Assembly: GCA_049604415.1 (NCBI GenBank)
Contig: JBMYTN010000012.1
Coordinates: 40,177 to 104,176 of the forward strand
Source of the DNA: JBMYTN01 sp049604415
GTDB taxonomy: Bacteria > Pseudomonadota > Alphaproteobacteria > Rhodospirillales > Rhodospirillaceae
Reading direction: 5' to 3'
Length of the DNA: 64,000 nt
Shown here: positions 27,401 to 36,500 of the stretch, piece by piece
How positions within the stretch are numbered: position 1 is the first letter of the stretch
Layout: every line of letters starts with the position of its first letter
Notes under the pieces: generated by a model
Databases searched by the model: none
Seen by the model: the letters and a program-made list of their open reading frames with translations, nothing else
What the model was told of the DNA's origin: nothing
Made by a program: the position numbers and the translations under genes

Positions 27401-28239
27401 GCCGGTTTCTCCGCGTCTTGGCCCGGTTCTGATGCCAGTGCTGGTGCCTGTTCATGCTCCCGGGCGATGTCCAGGAACACATCTTCCAGGGTCTGGCGGC
27501 CAAAGCGGGCGATCAGCTCCGGCGGGCTGCCCTCGGCCCGGACCTCGCCGCGCTGCAGGATCATCACATGATCACAGAGCCGTTCAACCTCGGCCATATT
27601 ATGCGAGGCGAGGAAAATGGTGCGTTTGCGCCCAGAGGGGTCACCCGCCCGCCAATCTTCTAGCCGGGTGCGCACCCGATCCCCGGTATCCGGGTCCAGG
27701 GAGGCGGTCGGCTCATCGAGCAACAACAGATCCGGGTCGTTGAGAAGGGCCTTGGCCACGGCAACCCGGGTCTTCTGACCGGCGGACAGCTTGCCGCTGG
27801 CCCGGTCCAAAAACGGCAACAGGTCCAGCTCCTCGGCCAATGCGGCGATTCGATCCTTCGGGCGGCGCAAGCCATAAAGCCGGGCGAACACCGTCAGGTT
27901 CTCCCGGACCGTCAAACGATGGGGCAGCTCCACATAGGGTGAGGAGAAATTCATCCGCGCCAAAGCCCGGTAGCGATCCCGGATCATATCCACACCGAGC
28001 ACGCGGATCTCGCCGCTGGTCGGCAGCAACAGCCCCAGCAACATGGCAATGGTGGTGGTTTTGCCCGCGCCATTGCCACCGAGCAAGCCAACGGTCTGGC
28101 CCTGCCGGACCGAAAAGCTGAGGCTTTTGACGGCGGTGACCGGGTCTTTGCGGCCATCCTGATAGGTTTTGGTCAGCCCGCGCACCGACAGGGCTTCCGG
28201 GGTCTCAGACCCCTCACCCCACTCCGGATCCGCGATCAC
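27397..28239 (-). CDS. ABC-2 exporter ATPase
   Basis: A 280-aa nucleotide-binding subunit with Walker A GGNGAGKTTT, signature LSAGQKTRVAVAKAL, Walker B LLLLDEPTASLD and H-loop FLASHNM all intact, in the DrrA/NodI-like clade of ABC-2 exporters. The C-terminus (about 30 residues after DIAREHEQ) is Ala/Glu-rich. The gene overlaps the permease and the upstream degenerate EAL gene by 4 nt each, indicating one tightly coupled unit. Confidence 0.93.
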   Translation of the reverse strand: MIADPEWGEGSETPEALSVRGLTKTYQDGRKDPVTAVKSLSFSVRQGQTVGLLGGNGAGKTTTIAMLLGLLLPTSGEIRVLGVDMIRDRYRALARMNFSSPYVELPHRLTVRENLTVFARLYGLRRPKDRIAALAEELDLLPFLDRASGKLSAGQKTRVAVAKALLNDPDLLLLDEPTASLDPDTGDRVRTRLEDWRAGDPSGRKRTIFLASHNMAEVERLCDHVMILQRGEVRAEGSPPELIARFGRQTLEDVFLDIAREHEQAPALASEPGQDAEKPA

Positions 28240-29108
28240 TGGGCCACCTTGCCCTCGCCAATGGCGTCGATATGGAAGCCCTGGAACAAGCCGATGCCCA
28301 TGGCCTGACCGGCAGCAATGGCCTGGGCGTCATCCACATGGCCCAGAATGATCCGCTCCGGCCCAATGCTGGCAATGGCCGCGCGCACCCGCTCGCCACT
28401 CTTGTCGGCAGACAAGGCGGCCTGGAGGTCCTTGGACCAAAGCAGTTTGATGAAATCCACCCCCATGCGCTCCCGATCCACCCGGGTCACCAGACCAGCA
28501 TTGACCGCATCGAGCAAGACAGAGCAACCAAACCGGGCCGCCACGGAGCGGGCCACCAGGAAAGCGGTGGGGTCGGTGACCACGTCTTCCAAACGGACTT
28601 CCATGATCACCGCTTTGCCATAGGTCGCACCCAGCTCGGCCAGGCCATGGACACCGCCCGCCAACATGGTGGCAATATTGATGTTCACGCTGACCACTTG
28701 GGTTTCGGTGGTCTTAAACAATTGCTCCGCATGGGCCAGCAGGCTGCGGTCCAGGGTCCCGGTCAAGCGCCGGAACAGCCAGGGATTGGTGAAAAAATTG
28801 GTGGTCGGGGCCACGGTGTCCTTGAGGCGGCGGATGTCGATAAAATATTCCGTGCCCCAGGGCAGCAGGAAGGACCGGCCCTCCTGGTAGCCGATTTGGC
28901 GGATCACTTGGCCCTTGATCATGCCCGACAGATCGGCCCCGGTCAGACCACGCTCCAAGGTTTCCAGACCCTGGGCGTCCAACGGCTTTTGTTCCGGCAT
29001 CGGTGGCGGCAAGGGCGGTGCAGCCCCAGCGGCGGCGCTATTTTCCGGCGGCGAGGCGGCCATGCTGCCCCGCGACAGGCCCCCTATAAAGGATCGGCGG
29101 TCCATCAT
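28236..29108 (-). CDS. Degenerate EAL-domain protein B, coupled to ABC exporter
   Basis: A 290-aa protein read from an ATGATG that overlaps the stop of the preceding gene. After a Pro/Ala-rich stretch (about 15-50), residues about 110-285 follow the EAL fold: VVSVNINIATML (SVNLS strand), AVIMEVRLEDVV (LEITES strand), DFIKLLW (the DxxK region) and GIGLFQGFHID (QGY end). The DDFGTG loop is replaced by LDAVNAGL and the EGVE strand by LGHVDD, so metal-binding acids needed for cyclic-di-GMP hydrolysis are missing. It is probably a non-catalytic receptor or scaffold. RRSFIGGL near the start resembles a Tat motif but no hydrophobic core follows. Function inferred only. Confidence 0.7.
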   Translation of the reverse strand: MMDRRSFIGGLSRGSMAASPPENSAAAGAAPPLPPPMPEQKPLDAQGLETLERGLTGADLSGMIKGQVIRQIGYQEGRSFLLPWGTEYFIDIRRLKDTVAPTTNFFTNPWLFRRLTGTLDRSLLAHAEQLFKTTETQVVSVNINIATMLAGGVHGLAELGATYGKAVIMEVRLEDVVTDPTAFLVARSVAARFGCSVLLDAVNAGLVTRVDRERMGVDFIKLLWSKDLQAALSADKSGERVRAAIASIGPERIILGHVDDAQAIAAGQAMGIGLFQGFHIDAIGEGKVAQ

Positions 29109-30361
29109 CGGCGCTCCCGACCCGGCTTGGGCTTGATGGTCGGGCACAGCTCATGGACGCAGCCATCCGCATCCGGACAGACCGTGCCGGGCTGACGCCC
29201 CAGCACATAATCAATATGCGGCCCCTGAAAATACTGCATGCCTTGGCCATGGCCCCAGGCCATTGCCGCCGGACCATCGCAGGCGGCCAGGATCAGGCGG
29301 TCGCGGCCCAGGGAGTCCATCAATTCCGGCAAACCCGCATCCAGACCCAATTGCAGCTCCTGGCTCCAGGTCAGGCGGACCAGATCGGTGCCGACTACGC
29401 CGGGATCGGCCACCAACAGGGATTGCGGCGAGCAGGGGCCAAGCACACTGATGCAATTCAGGTCGGTCAACCGATCCCGGATCCGATGCGCCTTGGCCAT
29501 ATCGGCAAAGGCATCGGACGGGTTGATGGTGACCAGCACCCGGCAGGAATCCCCCAAAGCGGCCCGGAACCCGGCAAAGGCCTGGGTTTCGATGGTTTCC
29601 ATATTCAGCCGCACATCCAAGCCTTCAAAATTCTTGCAGGCCTGGATCTTTTCGAAAATCGGCAGGGTCAAAGGACCGATCACCCGGTGCAGATCCATCG
29701 ACAGCCAGGGGTCGGAGGCAAAATCCACATCCTCGGCAACGATCTTGCGGAACCGGCTTTCATTGATCCGCAGGACCTCGGCCACCTGACGGGCCTGGTT
29801 GTCGCGACCAATGCCGATCAGGGTTTCCCGGCGCAGCATCGGCCCCAGCAACAGCCGTTCCGCATCCTCTTGAACCAGGAACAGGCGCTTGGGCGTCAAA
29901 GGTTGGTCTTCGACCTGACCGGAGATCTTTTTCCGGTTCGCATCCATGCTGCGGTCCGAAATGTCGGACACGGCGGCTTCGAATTGTTTGAAGTGATCCG
30001 GATTTTCCAGGTCAAACCAGCGGGCGATCCGGGCCATGCCCCTAGGACCGCCGCCTTCCAGCAGGGGATCGGCGGAGAACATTTCGCCAATGCGCAGCAC
30101 GCTGTCGCGGATTTCCGCCCGGGGCAGATTGCGCCCGACTACCAGCACATCCAGACTTTCCGGAACAAAGATCTCCACATTGCCCGGCGCAGCCAGACGC
30201 AGGGGTTCGAACACTTCTGCGGCCAATTGGGCAAAGCGATAGCGCCGGAAATCCTCCTTCAGCCCGGACAGGCCGATCAGGACCGCTTGAACTTGTGCGC
30301 TCTTGGATTTCAGCGACCCCACGGCGCGCCGCAGATCGAAAGCGTTCTTAAAGTCGGGCAT
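29105..30361 (-). CDS. Degenerate EAL-domain protein A, first gene of exporter operon
   Basis: A 418-aa soluble protein. The first ~200 residues have no family I recognise, though they are helical with a conserved-looking PESLDVLVVGRNL segment. Residues about 225-400 fit an EAL barrel in order: PLTLPIFEKI, LDVRLNMETIE, CRVLVTINPS, CISVLGPCSPQS in place of the DDFGTG loop, DLVRLTWS in place of DILKID, and GQGMQYFQGPHID at the end. Almost all catalytic and metal residues are gone. It shares its layout with the adjacent protein B, which suggests an ancient duplication and a heterodimer. The ATG has GGTAGG upstream. Confidence 0.65.
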   Translation of the reverse strand: MPDFKNAFDLRRAVGSLKSKSAQVQAVLIGLSGLKEDFRRYRFAQLAAEVFEPLRLAAPGNVEIFVPESLDVLVVGRNLPRAEIRDSVLRIGEMFSADPLLEGGGPRGMARIARWFDLENPDHFKQFEAAVSDISDRSMDANRKKISGQVEDQPLTPKRLFLVQEDAERLLLGPMLRRETLIGIGRDNQARQVAEVLRINESRFRKIVAEDVDFASDPWLSMDLHRVIGPLTLPIFEKIQACKNFEGLDVRLNMETIETQAFAGFRAALGDSCRVLVTINPSDAFADMAKAHRIRDRLTDLNCISVLGPCSPQSLLVADPGVVGTDLVRLTWSQELQLGLDAGLPELMDSLGRDRLILAACDGPAAMAWGHGQGMQYFQGPHIDYVLGRQPGTVCPDADGCVHELCPTIKPKPGRERR

Positions 30362-30764
30362 GCCCTACCAACATCAACTCGGTCAAACTGTTACAACGGC
30401 CAACAGGATATCCGGTCTTGACCACCGGGAAGAACCTGTAAGCGCCTTTATACGCTGTTTTTGCGGCAAAACGATTGAAAGGGAGTAAATCCCGGTTGAA
30501 AGGCTGTAAATGCCATTGGTTTTTTTTGCCCATCGAGGCCAAAACCGTCTCTCTTAGGGCTTTGGAGCGCTCAGATGGGGAAACCCACCCGGGGCGGCAA
30601 GGGACCTAAATCAATTCTGCGGTCCTGTAAACAGACTCTGGCGGGGTGACCGGTGGCCCCGAGAGTGCTATCAGGCAGGGGTGATTTGACGCCTTGGACC
30701 GCTGCGGAGCAGAGCGACGCGGACCCAACGCGCCTTTGAAGTGGCACCAGAACAGCGGACAGTG
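30362..30764. promoter_or_regulatory. Divergent control region between exporter operon and hldE
   Basis: This 403 bp gap carries no supported gene. The left half is AT-rich and holds two tandem 21-bp direct repeats (listed separately) and an eight-T run near 30521-30528. The right half is GC-rich with no clear motif. Promoters for both divergent transcripts are expected here. Confidence 0.5.
30475..30514. repeat. Two tandem direct repeats, 21-bp period
   Basis: Two adjacent copies of TTGAAAGGnnGTAAATnCC (30475-30493 and 30496-30514) agree at 16 of 19 positions and are spaced exactly 21 bp, two helical turns. Head-to-tail half-sites at this spacing are typical of response-regulator binding sites. 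A third weaker match, CCTGTAAGCGCC, occurs about 40 bp to the left. The repeats lie about 115 bp upstream of the exporter operon and about 250 bp upstream of hldE. Confidence 0.55.
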
Positions 30765-32231
30765 ATGATGGATCCCAGTGCAAGCCTGGTCGATTTGGTG
30801 GAGACCCTGCATGAGGTGCGTATCCTCTGCCTGGGCGATGTCATGCTCGACCGCTTTGTTGAAGGCGTGGTTGAACGGATCTCGCCGGAAGCGCCGATCC
30901 CGATCATCAAGATCAAAAGCGAGCAGGTGATGCTCGGCGGCTCGGGCAATGTGGTGCGCAATCTGGTTGCCCTTGGCGGTCGCGCGGCCTTCCTATCGGT
31001 GATTGGCGAGGACCGGACCGGCAAGGAAATCATGACCCTGCTGTCGGATTTCCGAGAGCTTGATTGCTACATCACCGTGGAAACCGGTCGCCGCACGCCG
31101 ATGAAGATCCGCTATTTCGCCGGATCGCAGCAGTTGCTCCGGGCCGATGAGGAGACGATCAAGCCGATCTCGGAGTCCAATCGGGATCAATTGCTGGCCG
31201 ATGCGACCCGGCAGATCGAGGATGCCAGCTGCCTGATCCTGTCCGATTATGGCAAGGGCACCATCGCCGATGACACCGCAGCCCGCCTGATCGAGATCGG
31301 ACGGCGGGTGGGCAAGCCCGTCATCGTCGACCCCAAAGGCCGAGATTTTGGCCGCTATCGGGGAGCCACGGTGATCACCCCGAACAAGCGCGAGCTGTCC
31401 GAGGCCACCGGCCTGTTGGTGGACAGCCATGATGATGTCATCACCGCTGCCCGGCGGATCATTGATACCTGCGGCATCGACAATGTGCTGGCGACCCGCT
31501 CCCAAGAAGGCATGAGCCTGATCGGCCGAGATGGCAGCATCGAGCATTTCCCCGCCGAAGCGCGGGAGGTCTTTGACGTCTCCGGGGCCGGGGACACGGT
31601 GGTCGCCACCCTGGCCGCCGCGTTGGGCGCAGGCAGCTCGCTCAGCGACGCCGCCCGTCTGGCCAATGTGGCCGCCGGGATTGTGGTTGGACGGGTCGGC
31701 ACGGCCTCAGTCCCCGCCCGGGATCTGATCAATGTGCTGCACCGGCGCGAGATCAGCCATACGGGCGAAAAAGTCGCCGGGATGGAAGAGGCCGTCGCCC
31801 TGGTCGAAAAATGGCGCCGCCGAGGCTTGCGGGTTGGCTTCACCAATGGTTGCTTTGACCTGCTGCATCCGGGTCATGTCTCCCTACTGCGCCAAGCCCG
31901 GGCCGCCTGTGACCGGCTGGTGGTCGGGTTGAACACCGATGCCTCGGTTCGCAAGCTCAAGGGCCCGTCGCGTCCAGTGCAAAATGAGAGCGCCCGGGCC
32001 ACGGTGCTGGCCTCCATGGCCACGGTGGATCTGGTGGTGCCGTTTTCCGACAACACGCCGATCCGCTTGATCGAGGCCTTAAAGCCCAGCGTGCTGGTCA
32101 AGGGCGCGGATTACACCGTCGAAACCGTGGTTGGGGCCGAGTTTGTCCAGTCCTATGGCGGCAAAGTGGTCCTGGCGGCCCTGGAAGACGGCTTTTCCAC
32201 CACCGCGACGATTGCCCGGCTGAACAGCTAG
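30765..32231 (+). CDS. hldE: Bifunctional heptose-7-phosphate kinase / heptose-1-phosphate adenylyltransferase
   Basis: A 488-aa fusion that makes ADP-heptose for the LPS inner core. The N-terminal PfkB-type kinase spans about 1-320 (GGSGNVVRNL, LSDYGKGTI, and the catalytic SGAGDTVVATL). The C-terminal nucleotidyltransferase spans about 345-488 with TNGCFDLLHPGHVSLL (the HxGH motif) and VKGADY. Several in-frame starts are clustered (GTG, ATG, ATG); I took the first ATG of the ATGATG pair because none has a strong ribosome site. Length and order match HldE of enteric bacteria. It implies heptose-containing LPS in this organism. Confidence 0.96.
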   Translation: MMDPSASLVDLVETLHEVRILCLGDVMLDRFVEGVVERISPEAPIPIIKIKSEQVMLGGSGNVVRNLVALGGRAAFLSVIGEDRTGKEIMTLLSDFRELDCYITVETGRRTPMKIRYFAGSQQLLRADEETIKPISESNRDQLLADATRQIEDASCLILSDYGKGTIADDTAARLIEIGRRVGKPVIVDPKGRDFGRYRGATVITPNKRELSEATGLLVDSHDDVITAARRIIDTCGIDNVLATRSQEGMSLIGRDGSIEHFPAEAREVFDVSGAGDTVVATLAAALGAGSSLSDAARLANVAAGIVVGRVGTASVPARDLINVLHRREISHTGEKVAGMEEAVALVEKWRRRGLRVGFTNGCFDLLHPGHVSLLRQARAACDRLVVGLNTDASVRKLKGPSRPVQNESARATVLASMATVDLVVPFSDNTPIRLIEALKPSVLVKGADYTVETVVGAEFVQSYGGKVVLAALEDGFSTTATIARLNS

Positions 32232-32296
32232 TCCCATTTATGGGCGGCCTCGGTGAATGGCCTTGGCCTGTTCCATTGCTTAGGAAAGAGACCGCC

Positions 32297-32650
32297 ATGA
32301 CCCGACGCCCAGCCCCTGCCCTTATCCTGGTCGCGCTGTCGGCTGCCCTGTTGGCCGGATGCGCGGCTGGCGAGACCGGCCCGTCGACCTCCGGCGGGGG
32401 CAGCGGTGGCGCGGGGAGCGATTTGACCGCCTGTGGCGGCGCGGCCCTGGGCAATGTCATTGGCGGTCCTTTGCTGGCCACCGGCCAACCGGCCCCGACC
32501 TCTGGCCCGTTTTTGCGCATGAGCGATCTGCCCGCCGGGGCGCGGATCATCACCCCCAACAGTGCGGTGACCAAGGATCTGCGCCCGGATCGGCTGAATG
32601 TGCTGCTTGATGACAAATCCGGTCTGGTGACCGGGTTGAACTGCGGCTGA
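32297..32650 (+). CDS. Small lipoprotein, peptidase inhibitor I78-like
   Basis: A 117-aa secreted lipoprotein: signal peptide with lipobox LLAGC (Cys about 22), then a Gly/Ser-rich linker and a domain of about 75 residues. The ending DLRPDRLNVLLDDKSGLVTGL with a final NCG matches the inhibitor I78 family (fungal elastase inhibitor type), whose C-terminal Cys pairs with an earlier one, here probably in LTACGG. A GGAAAGAG ribosome site precedes the ATG. It lies 65 nt after hldE and 29 nt before a methyltransferase-like gene. An envelope protease-inhibitor role would complement the alpha-2-macroglobulin elsewhere in the window. Confidence 0.8.
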   Translation: MTRRPAPALILVALSAALLAGCAAGETGPSTSGGGSGGAGSDLTACGGAALGNVIGGPLLATGQPAPTSGPFLRMSDLPAGARIITPNSAVTKDLRPDRLNVLLDDKSGLVTGLNCG

Positions 32651-32679
32651 TCCGCTCCCCCTTATAGGACATCCGACCC

Positions 32680-33315
32680 ATGAGCCTGTTTCTGGCCCAT
32701 CTGGTTTATGCCCTGGCGTGGCTGAGTTTTGGGGTTGTGCATTCCTATTTGGCCCGCCCGGCGGTGATTGCGACGCTGAAACCGGTTTTCAGATCGGCCT
32801 ATCGCCTGATCTACAATCTGATCGCCCTCATCCATATCGGTTTGGTGTTTTGGGTCGGCCAATGGGCCTTTGCCGACGCCCCGGCGCTGCTGCCCGATTT
32901 GGCGGGCAAGGTCCTGGTTCCGGCGGGGTGGGCTGTCACCGCCTGGGGTCTGGTGCTGTTGGCCATGGCGATGCAGGGCTATGACACCGCCCGCTTCATG
33001 GGCACCGCCCAAATCCGGGCGGCCAAGACGGGAACACCCCTAGAAGAGGACGAGCCGCTGCAGCTCTCAGGCCTGCACCGCCATGTCCGCCATCCGCTCT
33101 ATAGCGCGGCTTTCCTGATCCTGTGGGGCATGGCGACCAGCTGGTCCGGCCTGGCTTTGGCGGTTTGGGGTTCGGTCTATCTGGTGATTGGCACGTGGTA
33201 TGAGGAACGCAAGCTGATCGACCTTTATGGCCCGGTCTATCAACGCTATCGGCAGCGGGTTCCAGCCTATATTCCCCGGCGTGGCCGCAGCCTGGCGGAG
33301 GGTGAACTGCCCTAA
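32680..33315 (+). CDS. ICMT/MddA-like integral membrane methyltransferase family protein
   Basis: A 211-aa protein with five or six membrane helices, starting LAHLVYALAWLSFGVVHSYLA. The C-terminal half carries the ICMT/PEMT-type cofactor motif HRHVRHPLYSA and the conserved GTWYEERKLIDLYGPVYQRY. Members include isoprenylcysteine methyltransferases, methanethiol S-methyltransferase (MddA) and NnrU. The motif order fits the MddA/ICMT branch best. The bacterial substrate cannot be named from sequence. It shares direction and close spacing with hldE and the I78 lipoprotein. Confidence 0.75.
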   Translation: MSLFLAHLVYALAWLSFGVVHSYLARPAVIATLKPVFRSAYRLIYNLIALIHIGLVFWVGQWAFADAPALLPDLAGKVLVPAGWAVTAWGLVLLAMAMQGYDTARFMGTAQIRAAKTGTPLEEDEPLQLSGLHRHVRHPLYSAAFLILWGMATSWSGLALAVWGSVYLVIGTWYEERKLIDLYGPVYQRYRQRVPAYIPRRGRSLAEGELP

Positions 33316-33438
33316 GCCTTGCCCTCAGGCCGAGGTTGCAGGGCCTGGCTTGGCTTTGCATCGGGGGTAGGGGCAAAAAGCGTTGGATTCTGTCTTGGCC
33401 TGGGCCGAGTGATCGTATATGGTCCCGGTCCTTCTAAA

Positions 33439-33515
33439 GCGACCGTAGCTCAGCTGGATAGAGCGTCTGCCTCCGGAGCAGAAGGCCAGGGGTTCGAATC
33501 CCTTCGGTCGCACCA
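33439..33515 (+). tRNA. tRNA-Arg (anticodon CCG)
   Basis: A 77-nt cloverleaf with acceptor stem GCGACCG pairing CGGTCGC, D-arm containing AGCTCAGCTGGATAGAGC, anticodon loop CTCCGGA with CCG at 33473-33475 reading the CGG codon, T-loop GGTTCGAATCC and an encoded CCA end. A T-run follows immediately and may terminate transcription. A possible promoter lies upstream (TTGGCC at 33395, TATATG at 33416), with a short 15-bp spacer. Confidence 0.97.
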
Positions 33516-33568
33516 TTTTTTAGTTATAGATCTACTTCTACTTGTATATCTCTCAAGCCCAGACCGCA

Positions 33569-36500
33569 TCAGGTCTTCAAGCCAATCATGGTCACATCGT
33601 CGCGGCGGGGCTCGTCGCCCTGATATTCCGCCAGGGCCTCCAGGATCTTGCGCTTCTGATCCGCAAAGGGCAGATGCTGCACGGACAACAGCAGCGCTTT
33701 AAACCGCTTTTTGCCAAACATCCGGCGGCTGGTCCCGCCAACCTGATCAATCAGACCATCGGAGCTGAGGTAATAGGCCGTGCCCGGAACCACCGGGAAG
33801 CTGTGCTCCTCATAGGCTTGACCAAAGGGGATCCGGCGATAACCGATGCTCTTTCTGGTGCCCTTGATCTCCTCCACCACACCCTCGCGCACCGTAAAGA
33901 GTTCAAACCGCGCCCCAACAAAGGTCAGGGTCGATAGATCCGCATCAAAATAAACCGCGCCCAAATCCAACCCGTCATCGGAACTGCCGGTGTTCACATG
34001 CTGGTTTAAGCGCATTTGCACCAATTGGTGCACCCGTTGCACCAGACGCCCCAGCTGCCCCGGCGGCGTCTCCTCCAAGGCCCGGTCCAGGGTCCCGGTG
34101 GAGATCAAGGTCATAAATGCCCCCGGCACCCCATGTCCGGTGCAATCACCCAGGATGGTCAGAACGCCGTCACCCCAAATCCGGTTCCAGTAAATGTCAC
34201 CCCCGACCACGTCACGCGGCTCCCAATGGATGAAATAATCTTGGAAGATCGCCTGGAAATTATCGTCAGAGGGCAGGATGGATTTTTGAATAGTCGCCGC
34301 ATAATCGATGGAGCTGCGAATAACCCCATAGGCGTCGCTGAGTTCCTCGGTCCGCAAGGCGACCATGGACTCCAGATTTTGGGTATAGGTCGCAATGGTC
34401 GTCGACATGGCGTTAAAGGTTTCGGTAAGCTCCCCCAATTCATCGCGTTGGGTTACCGGAATGCGCGCTTCATAATCGCCATCGGTCAGGCGTTTGGCCC
34501 CCTCCGTCAAAGCCGAGAGTGGGCGAATGATCAGGCTGTTTTGGCCGAGAATGAAGATCACCGCCGTGACCAGCAACGCGATGCCCAGCACGGCCACAAC
34601 CACGCCGGTTTCTTCGACACCGATAATCCCCGCCGGGTCAAACACCGCAACGGTGTACCAATCCAGCGACGGCAAATAGGCCATGGCCACCAAGCTGTTC
34701 TGGCCGTCCAGCCCGACAAACAAACTGCTGGCATTGCTGATGCCGTCGCGCAAATCGCCCATCACCCGCTGCAGGGCCTCCCGGTCCGCCTCCGAGGCCG
34801 CCATGCTCAACAGGCCGGTGTCCTCGGCGGCCTGGCCACCCAGCGCATTCAAAGCCACCTTGGAGCGGTCCACATGGGCTTGGATCGCACCGTCTTCGGT
34901 CACCATCATCGCCGTGATGCCCCGGGTCTGCTGGTTGACAAAGTCGGTGACGAACTCCGTCAAGCCAATCCCGGTCCCAACCACGCCAAGGGTTTCCCCG
35001 GCCTCCCGCATGGCATAGTTCACCCAAAGGCTGGTCACCCCCAGCTGCGCATTGTGATCAACATTCAAATTATAGGGCGCTGCGGCGCCAACCGTGTCGA
35101 AAAACCAGCTGTCATCCTCTTCATCCGGGGCCAGGACATCGACCACATCCAGCGCAATCCGATCGACCGTCGCATCGGCGTAATAGAAATTCCGGGACTT
35201 GGTGAAGCTGGCGAAATAGGTCTTTGAATTGAAATTATTGTGGAACAGCTCCAGCTCGTCCCGGGCTCTGGCCGCAATCTGAGGATCGGCTTCATTGCGC
35301 GCCCATTGCCGGAGTATTTGTGACTCCGCCATTTGCTTGGTCAGGGCAATTTCACGCTGAACCGCACCCTGAACCTTTTCTTTGTGCCAGAGCACGTGGC
35401 GCTCGGCGATATAGGTGCCAAGCTCGGTGGAAATGCGGTCGCCCACCAATGTGACCACCCAAATCGCAACACCACCGACCAAGACAAAGACAGCGCCCAG
35501 AAACAGGATGCTTTTGCCGCGCAGGCTTTGAAACAATGGCCGCTTCTGCCGCCGGATCGACCAGACCAGCAAAACCAGCAACCCAGCCCCGACAACCGCC
35601 ATGCCGATCAGCAGCAGGCCCTCGTCGGAGGACAGCAAACCGCCCGCCGCATCCGTGGTTTGCACGAAGGACACGGCGGCGGAAACCCCTGCGGATTCAA
35701 CCAGCTGGGCCCGTTCTTCCGGGCTGATCTTGGCCAAGGCTTTATCAAGCACGGCCACCAATTCCGGCCAGTCCTTCCGGACGGCCATCGTCAGCGCCAG
35801 CTGATAGGGCGTTGGGGCGACGATGCCGATATCCTCCAGCCCTTGCGCCTTCGCCACATGGGTGATGGTCGCAGGGGCCCCGACAAAGGCGTCGATCTGC
35901 CCGTCGGCAAGCTGGCGCAACCCCGTCGCCACATCCGGCTGGGGCAGCAGATCGATATCCCCATGGTGGGCCAGCAGGGTCTGATGGATGGCATAGCCGT
36001 TCACCACGCCGACCCGACGGCCACGCAGATCCGAAAGGCTCTGCACCGCCGCCGCATCCAAACGGGTGGCGATCACATTTGGCCAAGTAAAATAGGGCTT
36101 GGTGAAGTTGAAATACTGCCGCCGTTCCGGGGTGGCGGCCACCGCTGGCAACAGATCCAGATCCCGGGCCTGGGCTTTTTCCAAGGTCTCCCGCCAGCCA
36201 ATATCCGGTGGTGGACGGAAGGTGATACCAAGGATTTCCTGCAGGCGGGTGGTAAAGGCCGCGCTGAGGCCGCTATGCAGGCCATTGCGGTCCAGGGCTT
36301 CATAGGGCGGCCAGTCGCGGTCAATGCCCAGTCGAATTTCCGGATGGGCGTTGAGCCAGGCCCGGTCCTGAGGGGTCAGACCGATGGTGTCATCGCGCAT
36401 CGCCCGGCCAAAGAACCGCTGATCGGGTTCATTGATCCATCGGGCCTCGATTTCCGCGACTTCCGCATCGGAGATCCGATCCAGCCCGGCATTGATCTCC

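Noticed and set aside
29040..29108. Tat signal in EAL-like protein B (RRSFIGGL)
   Set aside because: No hydrophobic core follows the arginine pair; the next stretch is Pro/Ala/Ser-rich.
33319..33702. Open frame across the tRNA
   Set aside because: It reads through the tRNA-Arg sequence and has no similarity.
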